Assembly (NCBI GenBank): GCA_964461135.1
Contig: CAYWTB010000015.1
Span: forward strand, 12,867-76,866
Reading direction: 5' to 3'
Length of the DNA stretch: 64,000 nt
Source: RQOF01 sp964461135
GTDB taxonomy: Bacteria; Calditrichota; Calditrichia; RBG-13-44-9
Part shown: one piece after another, positions 18,874 through 28,593 of the stretch
Layout: each line of letters begins with the position of its first letter
How positions within the stretch are numbered: the first letter of the stretch is position 1
Program-made: the position numbers and the translations under genes
Notes under the pieces: generated by a model
What the model was told of the DNA's origin: nothing
The model's database searches: none
Seen by the model: the letters and a program-made list of their open reading frames with translations, nothing else

Positions 18874-19536
18874 TTAGAAGGCCACACCACCGGTAATTCC
18901 CACGAAGGTTGTCGTACCACCGTACTTATCACCATATTCGTCTTTATAACTCTCTGTGAATATAAATCTGAATATTCCTTGAATGATGACATTAATAGAA
19001 GTCCCGGCAGGAAATTCAAAACCGGCACCCGCAGCAAGGCCGACTTTATTGTCGTCTTCATCCCATATATTTTCACTTTGGCCCAGATATGAAAGATCTG
19101 CTTTATCCTTGAGAAAATTATATGTTACCATACCGAACAGGAAAAACTGATTATTAGCTTCCACAGGTGTTAAATAAGGCCTGATACCTACACCGAGTTC
19201 AATAACGCTGGCATTTCCAGTTATTTCTACATCGTTGGGATCCACACCTATCAAGTTTAAAAATGGAGTAATGTCCTCCAACGCTTTATCTCCATTGAAA
19301 GTGAAACGTTCATAAGCTGCACCAAATACAATCCCCAACTTGGGTGAAGGAAAGAGAACATACTGGGCATGCCCGCTAAAGCCAACCTTGTAATAGTCCT
19401 TAAATTCTTCCGGGCCCAGCGGTATACCAACACCTGCAAATACTTCGAATTGGGGCTTTCTCATTCCCTGTGCAAGCACCGAATTAAGCGATAGCACGAA
19501 CAAAATCAGCAGGACAACAACCACAAATTTTTTCAT
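18874..19536 (-). CDS. Outer-membrane beta-barrel protein (OmpA/porin-like fold), function unknown
   Basis: 220 residues with a clear signal peptide (MKKFVVVVLLILFVLSLNS, then VLAQG). The mature part shows alternating hydrophobic strands such as PQFEVFAGVGIPLG, KLGIVFGAAYERF, VIELGVGIRPYLTP and TTFVGITGGVAF, ending in a terminal Phe, the usual C-terminal residue of barrel proteins. The size fits an eight-stranded barrel. GGAGG precedes the ATG. The CsgG-like gene lies just upstream on the same strand with 101 bases between, so they may be one transcript. No specific family is recognised. Confidence 0.85.
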   Translation of the reverse strand: MKKFVVVVLLILFVLSLNSVLAQGMRKPQFEVFAGVGIPLGPEEFKDYYKVGFSGHAQYVLFPSPKLGIVFGAAYERFTFNGDKALEDITPFLNLIGVDPNDVEITGNASVIELGVGIRPYLTPVEANNQFFLFGMVTYNFLKDKADLSYLGQSENIWDEDDNKVGLAAGAGFEFPAGTSINVIIQGIFRFIFTESYKDEYGDKYGGTTTFVGITGGVAF

Positions 19537-19637
19537 AAATCAGTACCTCCATTTAAATTTGAGTAAATTAACGAAACATTCTGATACTGCCTCTATATTC
19601 GGTATAAATTCTGGAATCTGAATTTTTTTAAACATAA

Positions 19638-20801
19638 TTATTTTGTTACAATTTTATCTCGTACTTTGGGACTACCATCCTTGGTCTGGATTATCTTACC
19701 GGTAGAATAAACATCAAATATTTCAGTAACCTGTACTTCACAGATCTCATCAATTTCGCGGGCAATCACCTTGCCGCTGACGGGGTGGACAATAGGCGCG
19801 CCTTCCCGGTAAATATGACATTTCATACCCTTTTTTAAACCATTGGACCGTCCGATGTCCAGGGTTACCTCATTGCCGGAGACACTGATGACATATCCGT
19901 TCAAAATGGGTATTTCCGCCTTAATTTTTTCTGCAAGAGTATTTATCATCTGGGACACATTCTGGAGAGATATCTGGTCACTATACGCATCTTTAGCGGT
20001 CATAATGGCGGCGGTTTCCGTATCAATAAGACGGGCATCTATACTCAGGGCATTGCTGGAGCGTGTGACGCTTCCCACAATCACTGCATCCACACCGATC
20101 CCTTTGCCGATTTCAGCAGCTGTGGATGCATCAATTACCCCGCTCATACCGAGCTTCTGTTCCTCCAGGATTTTTTCCAGTAAAGCCCTCTCAATGACTT
20201 TGAATCTGTTAATATTGACAAATCCGGTTATCAGTTTATCCAGCAGGTCGATTGAACCTAATTCACTACCCAGGCCTTTGCTGTCAAAGGGAAGCACAGC
20301 AACACTCATACGGTCACCCACGATTTCAGAACTTGTAATTTCTGGTAAGGAGGCATCTTCTGCAGGCACTACCACCGGTGATACCGGAGCTTCAGTTTTA
20401 GAAGTGGATTTACCCTGAGGCCGTGGATAATTACCCTCGGCTATTTTATCCAGATACATTTTGGCCCGCCGGGAGGAGCTCTGGTTCATGGAAATGGTCA
20501 GTTCCTCTCGTGCTTTCTCGATATTTCCCAGTTCATAATAGCAGATACCCAGTTCACGGTGAGGATAATATTCAATAAAAATAGTTCCAAATGCTCTCAA
20601 TTTTCCGGAATCACTACCCTGACCCTTCAGGGCCTCCTGAAAATAATTTACTGCAGATTGCCAGTTACTGGTTTCCATGGCCTTCTGACCATTTTTATAG
20701 GCATTATACCACTGGGGTGTGCCGGCCCGAAGATACGATAAGGTAAAAAATAGGAACAGTATAATCAGAATGCAGAGCTTCTTGTAGTGCAGATTCATCA
20801 T
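19638..20801 (-). CDS. TPR plus CsgG/FlgT-like outer-membrane-associated protein
   Basis: 387 residues. A signal-like hydrophobic segment lies at about 9-26. Two TPR-type helix pairs follow (NGQKAMETSNWQSAVNYFQE, then ELGICYYELGNIEKAREEL). After a Pro/Ser-rich linker comes a CsgG-type domain: SVAVLPFDSKGL, FKVIERALLEKILEEQKLG and GVDAVIVGSVTRSS are the standard blocks. The C-terminus, VTLDIGRSNGLKKGMKCHIY, resembles the FlgT C-terminal domain. Such proteins sit at the outer membrane or in the periplasm. Here no curli or flagellar genes are near, and the function is not known. AGAGGT lies 6 bases before the first of two adjacent ATGs. Confidence 0.87.
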   Translation of the reverse strand: MMNLHYKKLCILIILFLFFTLSYLRAGTPQWYNAYKNGQKAMETSNWQSAVNYFQEALKGQGSDSGKLRAFGTIFIEYYPHRELGICYYELGNIEKAREELTISMNQSSSRRAKMYLDKIAEGNYPRPQGKSTSKTEAPVSPVVVPAEDASLPEITSSEIVGDRMSVAVLPFDSKGLGSELGSIDLLDKLITGFVNINRFKVIERALLEKILEEQKLGMSGVIDASTAAEIGKGIGVDAVIVGSVTRSSNALSIDARLIDTETAAIMTAKDAYSDQISLQNVSQMINTLAEKIKAEIPILNGYVISVSGNEVTLDIGRSNGLKKGMKCHIYREGAPIVHPVSGKVIAREIDEICEVQVTEIFDVYSTGKIIQTKDGSPKVRDKIVTK

Positions 20802-21085
20802 GGGATACCTCTAAGTGACGTGTTTTAGAATCTATAAAGCTAACTGAAATGATATAATCGGTTCTCAGGTGAAATATAAAACCTACGGGAAATTAATCAA
20901 TTGAAAGATAAAAATCAAGATACACTTGATCTTAATTTCACACTATTTTAAGAGAGCGATATATGTTACCTAACTAGATAAAAATTTTACTAAAAATTTA
21001 CAAATAAATTTGCTTGGAGTTAAGTTGTATATTAAAATAGGAGCAGTTTATAAATATTTTTGTTTAATATATTGAACACCAACCT

Positions 21086-21610
21086 GTGAAAATAGGTAAT
21101 AAAATAAGGCGCCTGAGAAAGCTCAGGGGTCTGACCATAGAGGACCTGGCAGAAAAAGCGAACATTACCAAGGGATTTATCTCACAGCTGGAACGTGATC
21201 TGACTGTTCCATCTGTGACCACACTCAAGCAGGTTCTTGATGTACTGGGAGTTGAATTATCATCTTTTTTCAGTGATCTGTCCGAACGGGAAAAAAACAT
21301 TTTTTCCAACAAAGATAGAACCGCTGCAAAGAAGACAGGTACATACACCATTGAAAACCTGATTCCTAAATTAAAATATCTAGAGATGGAACCTTTACTG
21401 TTAGCTATACAACCACTTACCGAATTCAGTCTGCGTTTTCAGGAGGATGAGGGTTTCGGGTTTGTGGTGCGGGGCAATCTCAACGTCAAAATTGATCAGG
21501 AGGAAAAGCGAATCAATAAAGGAGACTGCTTTTACCTTTTCTTCGATAATCACCTGATACTGAATAATCTATCGAATAAAATTGCTGAAATCCTATTTGT
21601 AAATTATTAA
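21086..21610 (+). CDS. XRE-family regulator with C-terminal cupin domain
   Basis: 174 residues. Residues 1-60 are a helix-turn-helix of the XRE type (IRRLRKLRGLTIEDLAEKAN, then KGFISQLERDLTVPSVTTL). After a short linker, residues 100-174 form a cupin (GFGFVVRGNLNVKIDQ, INKGDCFYLFFDNHLILNN). Regulators of this build, including PuuR-like ones, often sense small metabolites. The gene lies 21 bases before speD on the same strand, so a role in polyamine control is a reasonable inference. The only canonical start in frame is the GTG at 21086; it gives the standard MKIGNKIRRLR beginning but has no clear ribosome site. Confidence 0.92.
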   Translation: MKIGNKIRRLRKLRGLTIEDLAEKANITKGFISQLERDLTVPSVTTLKQVLDVLGVELSSFFSDLSEREKNIFSNKDRTAAKKTGTYTIENLIPKLKYLEMEPLLLAIQPLTEFSLRFQEDEGFGFVVRGNLNVKIDQEEKRINKGDCFYLFFDNHLILNNLSNKIAEILFVNY

Positions 21611-21631
21611 CCGGCAGGAGGATTTGGAGTA

Positions 21632-22027
21632 TTGAAAGCTTTAGGCCGTCATATTCTGGCAGAATTTTTTAATTGTGATGAAACATTACTTAATGATGCG
21701 GGGAAGGTGGAGAAGATAATGAAACGGGCGGCACTGGAGTGCGGTGCCACGATTGTGAATTCGGTTTTTCACACTTTTAATCCCCATGGAGTGAGTGGTG
21801 TAGTAGTGATTGCAGAATCCCACCTGGCCATACATACCTGGCCGGAATACCGGTATGCTGCTGTAGATGTGTTTACCTGCGGGGAGATGGTTAATCCCTG
21901 GATTGCCACTGAAACACTTCGCAAATATCTAAAGGCAGAATCGATCAAATCCATGTCTTTAAAGCGCGGTGAACTACGGGATAAAGGAGTACTGCGGCAT
22001 AAGCCCCTTGAGGTGGATCTTCATTAA
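21632..22027 (+). CDS. speD: S-adenosylmethionine decarboxylase proenzyme
   Basis: 131 residues, the short bacterial/archaeal class. The autocleavage site lies in AESHLAIHTWPE with Ser63, which becomes the pyruvoyl group. His68 and Cys83 (FTCGE) occupy the same positions as the catalytic residues of the Thermotoga maritima enzyme. It makes decarboxylated AdoMet for spermidine or longer polyamines. No speE, speA or speB lies in the window. The start is TTG at 21632 with GCAGGAGG about 10 bases upstream; no ATG is available before the conserved GRHILAEF. Confidence 0.96.
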   Translation: MKALGRHILAEFFNCDETLLNDAGKVEKIMKRAALECGATIVNSVFHTFNPHGVSGVVVIAESHLAIHTWPEYRYAAVDVFTCGEMVNPWIATETLRKYLKAESIKSMSLKRGELRDKGVLRHKPLEVDLH

Positions 22028-22236
22028 TTTCGGTTTTAGTACTGGTTTTTAGAGCAATCCTCCATTCAAGGGAGGAAGAACGCACTACCTGCCAGGAGTG
22101 GGACAACTTTTCACCATCGAATATTAATTATAGCCGGATTATCTTAGCCATTTTCTTTTCTTATACCTTTTTTATAGCGTGGCAAAAGAAATATCTTTAT
22201 ATTTCAACTAGAATTGGTGAATATAAATATACTATT

Positions 22237-25185
22237 ATGGTCGATGCCAGAATTCTAAACGCCTTAAATATTAATCGTTTCATAGCTATTGATATTGAAA
22301 CCACCGGCCTGGATTATCTGAAAGAGGAAATCATTGAAATAGCCGCAGTCCGCTATGTGTCTGGTGAACCAAAGGAAGAACTGCAATTCCTTTTAAATCC
22401 GGGACGTCCCATACCTCACAATATCTCTCAGATGACCGGAATCACGGATGAAATGGTGGCAAACGCCTCTCATTTTTCTTCGAAATATGGTGAAATTCTG
22501 GAATTTATAAAGGAAGATCCCCTTATAGCCCATAATATCAGTTTTGACCTTTCTTTCCTGCAGTATCATATTGAAAAACATAAAAACCCCGCCCAAGATA
22601 GTAATAAAGCCGGAAACATTTATTTTACTGTGAATGAAAAATACGATACACTCGCCCTGGCTAAAATATTTTTGCCCTTTCAGCATGGGTTTTCGCTGTT
22701 AAAACTTGCCAAATATTTTGAAATACATCCCCAAAGTGCACACCGGGCCTCGCCGGATGCCCACACTGCCGCCAGAATTTTTTTAAAACTGGTGGAAATT
22801 TCATTGAATTCCGATTTCAGGGATGTCCGCAAAATAAATGAAATATTGGAACCCACAAATGATTCCCTTAAATCATATTTCATGAATCTGCAGTTACTGC
22901 TTGCCAGTGGCAGGTATCATGTTGAACCCGATCTGGATAAGGATCAACTGCTGGTTTCAACCAACCTCTATAATATTATTGGAGAAGATGACACGCCCGA
23001 CAGCGGACGCCTGAAGACGGAAGAAATTGATGAGAAGGAAATTTCCACATTTTTTGACAGCGGTGGTACTCTGGCACAGTCCTTTGGAAATTTTGAACAT
23101 CGTGATGTGCAAGTAACAATGGGTAGCGCAGTTGCCAGGGCGTTTAATAAATCTGAATTTTTAGTGGTGGAAGCGGGTACAGGTACAGGTAAATCCATGG
23201 CATATCTTCTCCCGGCCATCCGCTGGAGCATGAAAAATTACGGACCCTTTGGTCGGGTGATAATAAGTACCAATACCAAAAATCTTCAGGAACAACTTTT
23301 TTATAAAGATCTTCCGATTTTACATAGTATTCTTAATGAAAAATTCAAAGCAGTTTTACTTAAAGGGAAGGCCAACTATCTCTGTTTGGACAAATGGTAT
23401 ACCATCCTGAAAGATATGAAATTCCGGCTTAATAACTATGAGCGCAGTAAGATTTTGCCTTTAATTCTGTGGGTAAAAAAGACCCAGACCGGCGATATCT
23501 CAGAGAATAATGGATTTACATCAGAACGCAATATGAGCATCTGGAGCAAATTTATTGCAGAAGACAATTACTGTCCGGGAAAAAGCTGTAAATACTACAA
23601 TCAATGTTTTCTGTGGCGTGCCCGTAACCATGCCAGAGATGCCCATCTGGTGCTGGTAAATCATTCACTGCTTTTTTCCGACCTGGCAACAAAAAATTCT
23701 GTTTTAAATGAGTATGCAAATGTCATTCTCGATGAAGCTCACAATATTGAAAAAGTAGCCACGGAATATTTGGGTCTTCAGTTCACTGTGTGGGAATTTC
23801 GTGATGTTTTTCAGAAACTTCATGTGAAAGAGAGTTATGAGACCGGAATTTTAATACAACTGCGCAAGCGTATCCAGTTAAGTGATCTGGAGAAATCAAA
23901 AAAAGAATTAATTTTCGGTCATTTAAATACTTTGATACCTCAGGTAAAAACCAATGGTATGGTTACGCAGGGGTTCTTTAAAGAGCTTACTATCTCACTT
24001 CGTTCATTAATACCGGAATTAACCAGAAATGAATATTCTTCCCGTTACCGTTACAGGAACACTGATGGATTATATACTAAACTGGAGTCTTATGTACAGG
24101 AATTAAAAGAAAATTTAAAAAATTTACACATGGGAATTATCGATTTGCTGGAAGTATTGCGGGAAATCCCTTCAGACAGTTTTAATTATCAAAAACAGCT
24201 CGTGCAGGAAATACTGGCGCAATCCACAAAACTGGAGGGACTGATTGCAAATCTGGATTTCCTGGTGAACGCTGAATGGGATGACTGGGTATACTGGTTT
24301 GAGTTACCCAACCGTTCGGAATCTGACGATAGCCGGTTATATGCTGCACCCCTGAAGATTGCGGATATTCTGCATGAAAAACTTTACCGAAATCTAAGGA
24401 CAGCAGTCTTCACGTCCGCCACTCTGGCGGTAGGTAAAACTTTTGAATATTTCAGAGAGCGTTCGGGACTTAATTTGCTTAAGCACGGCCATCTACAGAC
24501 ATTGTTGCTGGATTCTCCCTTTGACTATGAAAAGCAGGTTCTACTGGCCATACCCTCATATATACCGGACCCCCGTTCATCTGAGTACAGGAGTACCATT
24601 AAGCAATTCCTGGGACAACTGCTCCGGGAACAGCCCAGGGGGACATTGGTACTATTTACCTCATATTCCCTTTTAAATGATGTATTCGACTCCCTCAAAC
24701 TGGAGTTCGAATCTGAAAAAGTGACCCTTCTGGCACAGGGTATCAGTGGAAGCCGGCATACAATTATCAACGAATTTAAACTGCATCCCAATTCATTCCT
24801 GTTGGGAACGGACAGTTTCTGGGAAGGTATTGATGTACCCGGGAAAGCCCTGGAAATATTGTTACTGACTAAATTGCCCTTTGATGTTCCTTCAGAACCT
24901 GTTGTTCAGGCAAAAGCAGAGCTTATTGAGAAGCAGGGTGGAAATGCATTTCTTGATTATACCATTCCGGAAGCGGTTATAAAATTCCGACAAGGTTTTG
25001 GGAGGCTAATCCGTTCAAATTCAGACTATGGTGCCGTAATTATTCTGGATAACCGGGTGATCAAGAAAATGTATGGTCGAATATTTTTAGAATCGTTACC
25101 CGCAAAAGCTGTTATATTTCACCAGGAAGATGATTTGTGGGAAGAGCTGGTTAACTGGTTTCAAAAAATAGGGAAAATTGCATGA
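22237..25185 (+). CDS. dinG: DinG-family Fe-S helicase with N-terminal DEDD exonuclease domain
   Basis: 982 residues. Residues 14-195 are a DnaQ/PolC-type 3'-5' exonuclease (FIAIDIETTGL, AHNISFDLSFL, AHRASPDAHTAARIF). The helicase part has Walker A EAGTGTGKS (312-320), DEAH at 499-502, SATL, and motif VI text RQGFGRLIRSNSDYG. Four cysteines, at 383, 446, 451 and 457, are arranged as in the [4Fe-4S] domain of XPD/DinG helicases. The domain order equals that of the Bacillus/Staphylococcus DinG (YpvA-like) group. It probably acts in DNA repair or replication, though in the staphylococcal relative the protein is reported to be mainly a nuclease. Its last four bases overlap the start of the NamZ-like gene (ATGA). 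Confidence 0.93.
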   Translation: MVDARILNALNINRFIAIDIETTGLDYLKEEIIEIAAVRYVSGEPKEELQFLLNPGRPIPHNISQMTGITDEMVANASHFSSKYGEILEFIKEDPLIAHNISFDLSFLQYHIEKHKNPAQDSNKAGNIYFTVNEKYDTLALAKIFLPFQHGFSLLKLAKYFEIHPQSAHRASPDAHTAARIFLKLVEISLNSDFRDVRKINEILEPTNDSLKSYFMNLQLLLASGRYHVEPDLDKDQLLVSTNLYNIIGEDDTPDSGRLKTEEIDEKEISTFFDSGGTLAQSFGNFEHRDVQVTMGSAVARAFNKSEFLVVEAGTGTGKSMAYLLPAIRWSMKNYGPFGRVIISTNTKNLQEQLFYKDLPILHSILNEKFKAVLLKGKANYLCLDKWYTILKDMKFRLNNYERSKILPLILWVKKTQTGDISENNGFTSERNMSIWSKFIAEDNYCPGKSCKYYNQCFLWRARNHARDAHLVLVNHSLLFSDLATKNSVLNEYANVILDEAHNIEKVATEYLGLQFTVWEFRDVFQKLHVKESYETGILIQLRKRIQLSDLEKSKKELIFGHLNTLIPQVKTNGMVTQGFFKELTISLRSLIPELTRNEYSSRYRYRNTDGLYTKLESYVQELKENLKNLHMGIIDLLEVLREIPSDSFNYQKQLVQEILAQSTKLEGLIANLDFLVNAEWDDWVYWFELPNRSESDDSRLYAAPLKIADILHEKLYRNLRTAVFTSATLAVGKTFEYFRERSGLNLLKHGHLQTLLLDSPFDYEKQVLLAIPSYIPDPRSSEYRSTIKQFLGQLLREQPRGTLVLFTSYSLLNDVFDSLKLEFESEKVTLLAQGISGSRHTIINEFKLHPNSFLLGTDSFWEGIDVPGKALEILLLTKLPFDVPSEPVVQAKAELIEKQGGNAFLDYTIPEAVIKFRQGFGRLIRSNSDYGAVIILDNRVIKKMYGRIFLESLPAKAVIFHQEDDLWEELVNWFQKIGKIA

Positions 25186-26360
25186 ATACAATGACGGGTG
25201 TGGATATCCTCGCTCAGAAAGATTTTCAAACACTGTCTGAGAAACGAATAGGTGTCCTGTGCAATCAGGCATCGATAAACCGGCAATTGAAACATATTCT
25301 TGAAATTCTGTTACCCCTGCACCAGAAGGGTATTTTAAAGGTGGCAGCTGTTTTTGGTCCTCAACATGGATTGTGGGGACATACTCAGGACAATATGATC
25401 GAGTGGGAAGGTTACGTTGATCCCTCCACCGGCCTCAAAATATATTCTCTTTATGGGGAACACCGTAAACCGATACCGCAGATGCTGCATGAACTGGATG
25501 TTCTGCTAATCGATTTGCAAGATGTCGGATCTCGCTATTACACATTCATCTGGACTATGGCCCTGGCAATGGAAGCCTGCAGTGAACAGGGAATTCCGGT
25601 GACGGTGCTTGACCGACCGAATCCTATTGCAGGAAATATGATTGAGGGGACAATCCTCGACATGAACTTCAGGAGCTTTGTGGGATTATATCCGCTTCCC
25701 CAGCGGCATGGCATGACTATCGGTGAAATAGCGGGATATCTCAGAGAGGAGTATTACCCGGGACTTGATCTGCAGGTCATTCCAATGACGGGTTGGAACC
25801 GACAGGAGCATTTTCCGGAAACGGGTTTATCATGGGCCATCCCTTCTCCCAATATGCCTCTGTGGTCGACGGCATTAGTATATCCAGGAATGTGTTTGCT
25901 GGAAGGTACAAATCTTTCCGAAGGCAGGGGAACTACCAGGCCTTTCGAGATATTCGGAGCCCCATGGATAAATGGCCGCAAATTATGTGAGAAGTTGAAC
26001 AGTCTGAAACTTCCGGGGGTTTATTTCCGTCCGGTGCAGTTTCTGCCGACATTTAATAAATTCATGAATGAAATAATTGAGGGAGCATTTATTCATGTTC
26101 TGGACAGATTTACTTTTCAGCCTGTTCTGTCAGCGATTGCACTATTCCAGGAAATAATACGTTTTTATGGGGATAAATTCCGCTGGAATGATCCACCATA
26201 TGAGTATGAATATCATTTGCTTCCCATAGATATTCTCTCCGGAAACTCCTGGTTAAGAGAGTTGATTACAAATCTGCAACCACTTGCTCAAATCCGTGAA
26301 AGAATGAAGCAGGAAACCGATGAGTTTCAGGTAATCAGGAAAAATTATCTGATATATTGA
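25182..26360 (+). CDS. DUF1343 / NamZ-like exo-beta-N-acetylmuramidase, no visible signal peptide
   Basis: 392 residues. Typical family blocks are RIGVLCNQASINRQLKHI, GPQHGLWGHTQDNM, LLIDLQDVGSRYYTFIWTMA, VLDRPNPIAG and LSEGRGTTRPFEIFGAPWI. In Bacillus subtilis NamZ, a member of this family, the enzyme removes MurNAc from peptidoglycan fragments. I see no signal peptide or membrane span at the N-terminus (MNTMTGVDILAQKDFQTLSE), unlike secreted relatives, so it may act in the cytoplasm on imported muropeptides. The start overlaps the dinG stop by four bases, indicating translational coupling. Confidence 0.9.
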   Translation: MNTMTGVDILAQKDFQTLSEKRIGVLCNQASINRQLKHILEILLPLHQKGILKVAAVFGPQHGLWGHTQDNMIEWEGYVDPSTGLKIYSLYGEHRKPIPQMLHELDVLLIDLQDVGSRYYTFIWTMALAMEACSEQGIPVTVLDRPNPIAGNMIEGTILDMNFRSFVGLYPLPQRHGMTIGEIAGYLREEYYPGLDLQVIPMTGWNRQEHFPETGLSWAIPSPNMPLWSTALVYPGMCLLEGTNLSEGRGTTRPFEIFGAPWINGRKLCEKLNSLKLPGVYFRPVQFLPTFNKFMNEIIEGAFIHVLDRFTFQPVLSAIALFQEIIRFYGDKFRWNDPPYEYEYHLLPIDILSGNSWLRELITNLQPLAQIRERMKQETDEFQVIRKNYLIY

Positions 26361-26382
26361 TGATTCAGAAATAATCTCATAC

Positions 26383-27402
26383 TTAGTGAATCAGCTTTTC
26401 ATAATCAGGAATATTATGTAATGTTTCCAAATCGCTGTCTGCCGCTGCCTGTTTTTGCAGATTCGGGTTCAGGGTTAAGGCTTTTTGCAGTGCATCCAGG
26501 GCTTGCTGTTTCTGGCCGGCTGCCAGCCTGATCACTGCCAGATCATACCAGACCTCTGCATTATCCGGCGCCAGTTTTGCTGCCCGTTCAATATGAGGCA
26601 GGGCCTCATGGTATTGCTTGTGCGTGAATAAAGTCCAGCCTTCATTCCATGCGTAGTTGACCTGGGCAATATCGAGTAGTCTTCCCAGCTCCTTAAATGG
26701 TTCCGGATTGTCATCCACCCGAATATCTATTGCCAGATCCGTGTATCCCCCGTAACCGGTACCTTCCTTGACCACCACCAGTGCAGCCGACTGTTTACCC
26801 CTGGAGTCTCCGCCATTTTTATCTCCAGCCAGTAGAGCTGCATACAGACGCTCGGCCAGGGTACCATTCGTCTCCAAAAATGCCTTCTCCATTCCCGTTA
26901 CCACGGACTCAGCCGCCAGAATATTGCCCTGGATGGCGTAGTTGGGACCATTTCGGCCTCCTGCCCAGCCGACACATTCTTTTCCGGTATAAGTGGCCGA
27001 ATTGCCGTGATCATCAACAATTCCCAATTGACGCTTTTCCGGATTATCATCATTTCTCAGCAATATATCGATAACCTCGCGGGGAAGTGCGCCACTGTCC
27101 AATAAATTCAGTCCTCTCCAGCCGAAAGAGGTATTGGCAAAAGACTGTGTTGCCACAGCTCCTATGCCTGCTTCTGCCCAGGGCACAACCGTGCCCACGG
27201 CAAAAAACCGTGACGCTACAGCTACACCCAGTTCCCCGCTGGCAGAATCCCTCCCAACTATAGAAAAGGTGGAAACAGGAAGCAATCCTGACTTCTCGGC
27301 GGAATATGAGGATGTTGAGAAGGACGACAATATTAAAAGTGAGATGACTGATAAAATAATTTTGGAAATCATGTGGTTAATTCTGGTTCTGCGGGGTGCC
27401 AT
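26383..27402 (-). CDS. Secreted DUF1028 (Ntn-hydrolase-like) protein with C-terminal TPR
   Basis: 339 residues. A signal peptide covers about 1-37 (hydrophobic core IILSVISLLILSSF, then SYSA). The DUF1028 domain follows with TFSIVGRDSASGELGVAVAS, FFAVGTVVPWAEAGIGAVATQS, YAIQGNILAAESVV and DNPEPFKELGRLL. The family has an Ntn-hydrolase-like fold, and its reaction is unsettled. The C-terminus (about 250-320) has two TPR units, AWNEGWTLFTHKQYHEALPH and DNAEVWYDLAVIRLAAGQKQ. I start at the ATG at 27402 because GGAGG lies 6 bases upstream; another ATG at 27414 has no such site. Convergent with the NamZ-like gene. Confidence 0.9.
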   Translation of the reverse strand: MAPRRTRINHMISKIILSVISLLILSSFSTSSYSAEKSGLLPVSTFSIVGRDSASGELGVAVASRFFAVGTVVPWAEAGIGAVATQSFANTSFGWRGLNLLDSGALPREVIDILLRNDDNPEKRQLGIVDDHGNSATYTGKECVGWAGGRNGPNYAIQGNILAAESVVTGMEKAFLETNGTLAERLYAALLAGDKNGGDSRGKQSAALVVVKEGTGYGGYTDLAIDIRVDDNPEPFKELGRLLDIAQVNYAWNEGWTLFTHKQYHEALPHIERAAKLAPDNAEVWYDLAVIRLAAGQKQQALDALQKALTLNPNLQKQAAADSDLETLHNIPDYEKLIH

Positions 27403-27624
27403 GATAGCCTCCATTTTCTTTAGGTTAAATTTAAGGCAGATTATTAATGCCTACAATGATATTTCTGATTAAAATAGTGAGGTAATAGTTACCTGGAAAT
27501 GGTACTAAATAATGAAAGTATTAAAAATATCTTGATTTTCACCCTGCTTTCGCTTATAATTTCAACTATTTTTTTAAATTAAGTGTCCGGAAGACAAAAT
27601 CCTCACCAATACACCGGAGCATTG

Positions 27625-28593
27625 ATGTCTGAGAAATTGAAAAAAATAATCCGTTTCATTCAGAGTACTGATAATTTTTTGATTACCACACATATGAATG
27701 CCGATGGGGATGCCTTCGCTTCCATGCTGGCCGTATCTTACCTGCTGGAACAGTGGGAAAAGACCTTTGAGATAATTATCGACGATTCACGTGTAGACAG
27801 TAAGTATAATTTTCTTTGGGGAGTTGAACGTATTACATCCTATGGTCCAGCAAACAAAAAGACATACCGTGCGGCCATTGTACTGGATGTTCCGAGTCGC
27901 AAAAGAATTGGAAACCCCGCCACATATCTTCCCTCGTCTGAACACTGTGTGAAAATTGATCACCATCCGGAGGAAGAAGACTTTGCGGAATTCCACATGG
28001 TGGATGTCCAGGCAAGCTCAACCAGCCAGCTTATTTATGAACTGGTCAGGGAAAGTAATTTTAAAATGGACAGGAATCTGGCGGACATCATTTTTACCGG
28101 AATCATGTATGATACCGGACGTTTTTCATTTTCAAATACCAGACAAAGGGATTTTCAGATCGCGGCCGAACTTCTTTCTTTTGGTGTACGACCCCATGAT
28201 ATAGCTAATAAACTTTTTTTTACAAATTCTTTTACCTCCATGAAAACGCTCGGATATGCTCTATCCCATATGGAGTTATTGCTTGACGGTAAAATAAGCC
28301 TTATATATTTACCTCATTCCGTCATGGTAAGCAACAACCAGGGAGAGATAGAAGAACTGGCCAATTACAGTGTGGCCATAGAAGGTGTGGAAGTGGGTCT
28401 CTTCATTAGAGAGGTTGAACCCAATTATTTTAAAGTAAGTTTACGCTCGAAAGGTAGGGTCAATGTGAACGCCATTGCAAAAATTTTGGGGGGAGGGGGG
28501 CATAAGCACGCGGCAGGAGCCAGATTCTCAGGTAAATACCAAGATCTCAGAAGACAGATCGAGACAGAAATACAGAAATTCATGACCCCATAA
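27625..28593 (+). CDS. nrnA: DHH/DHHA1 phosphoesterase (NrnA-like oligoribonuclease / pAp phosphatase)
   Basis: 322 residues. The N-terminal DHH domain has HMNADGDAFASML (Asp27, Asp29), VLDVPSRKRIG, IDHHPE (Asp112-His114) and MYDTGRFSF; the C-terminal DHHA1 domain has AKILGGGGHKHAAGA. NrnA enzymes degrade nanoRNA and dephosphorylate pAp; related DhhP enzymes cleave cyclic-di-AMP products, and sequence alone does not separate these. A metal-ligand neighbour, usually Gly-Ser after DA, reads Phe-Ala-Ser here. The ATG at 27625 follows CCGGAGC by 7 bases; a GTG upstream at 27583 would add 14 poorly conserved residues. Confidence 0.92.
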   Translation: MSEKLKKIIRFIQSTDNFLITTHMNADGDAFASMLAVSYLLEQWEKTFEIIIDDSRVDSKYNFLWGVERITSYGPANKKTYRAAIVLDVPSRKRIGNPATYLPSSEHCVKIDHHPEEEDFAEFHMVDVQASSTSQLIYELVRESNFKMDRNLADIIFTGIMYDTGRFSFSNTRQRDFQIAAELLSFGVRPHDIANKLFFTNSFTSMKTLGYALSHMELLLDGKISLIYLPHSVMVSNNQGEIEELANYSVAIEGVEVGLFIREVEPNYFKVSLRSKGRVNVNAIAKILGGGGHKHAAGARFSGKYQDLRRQIETEIQKFMTP

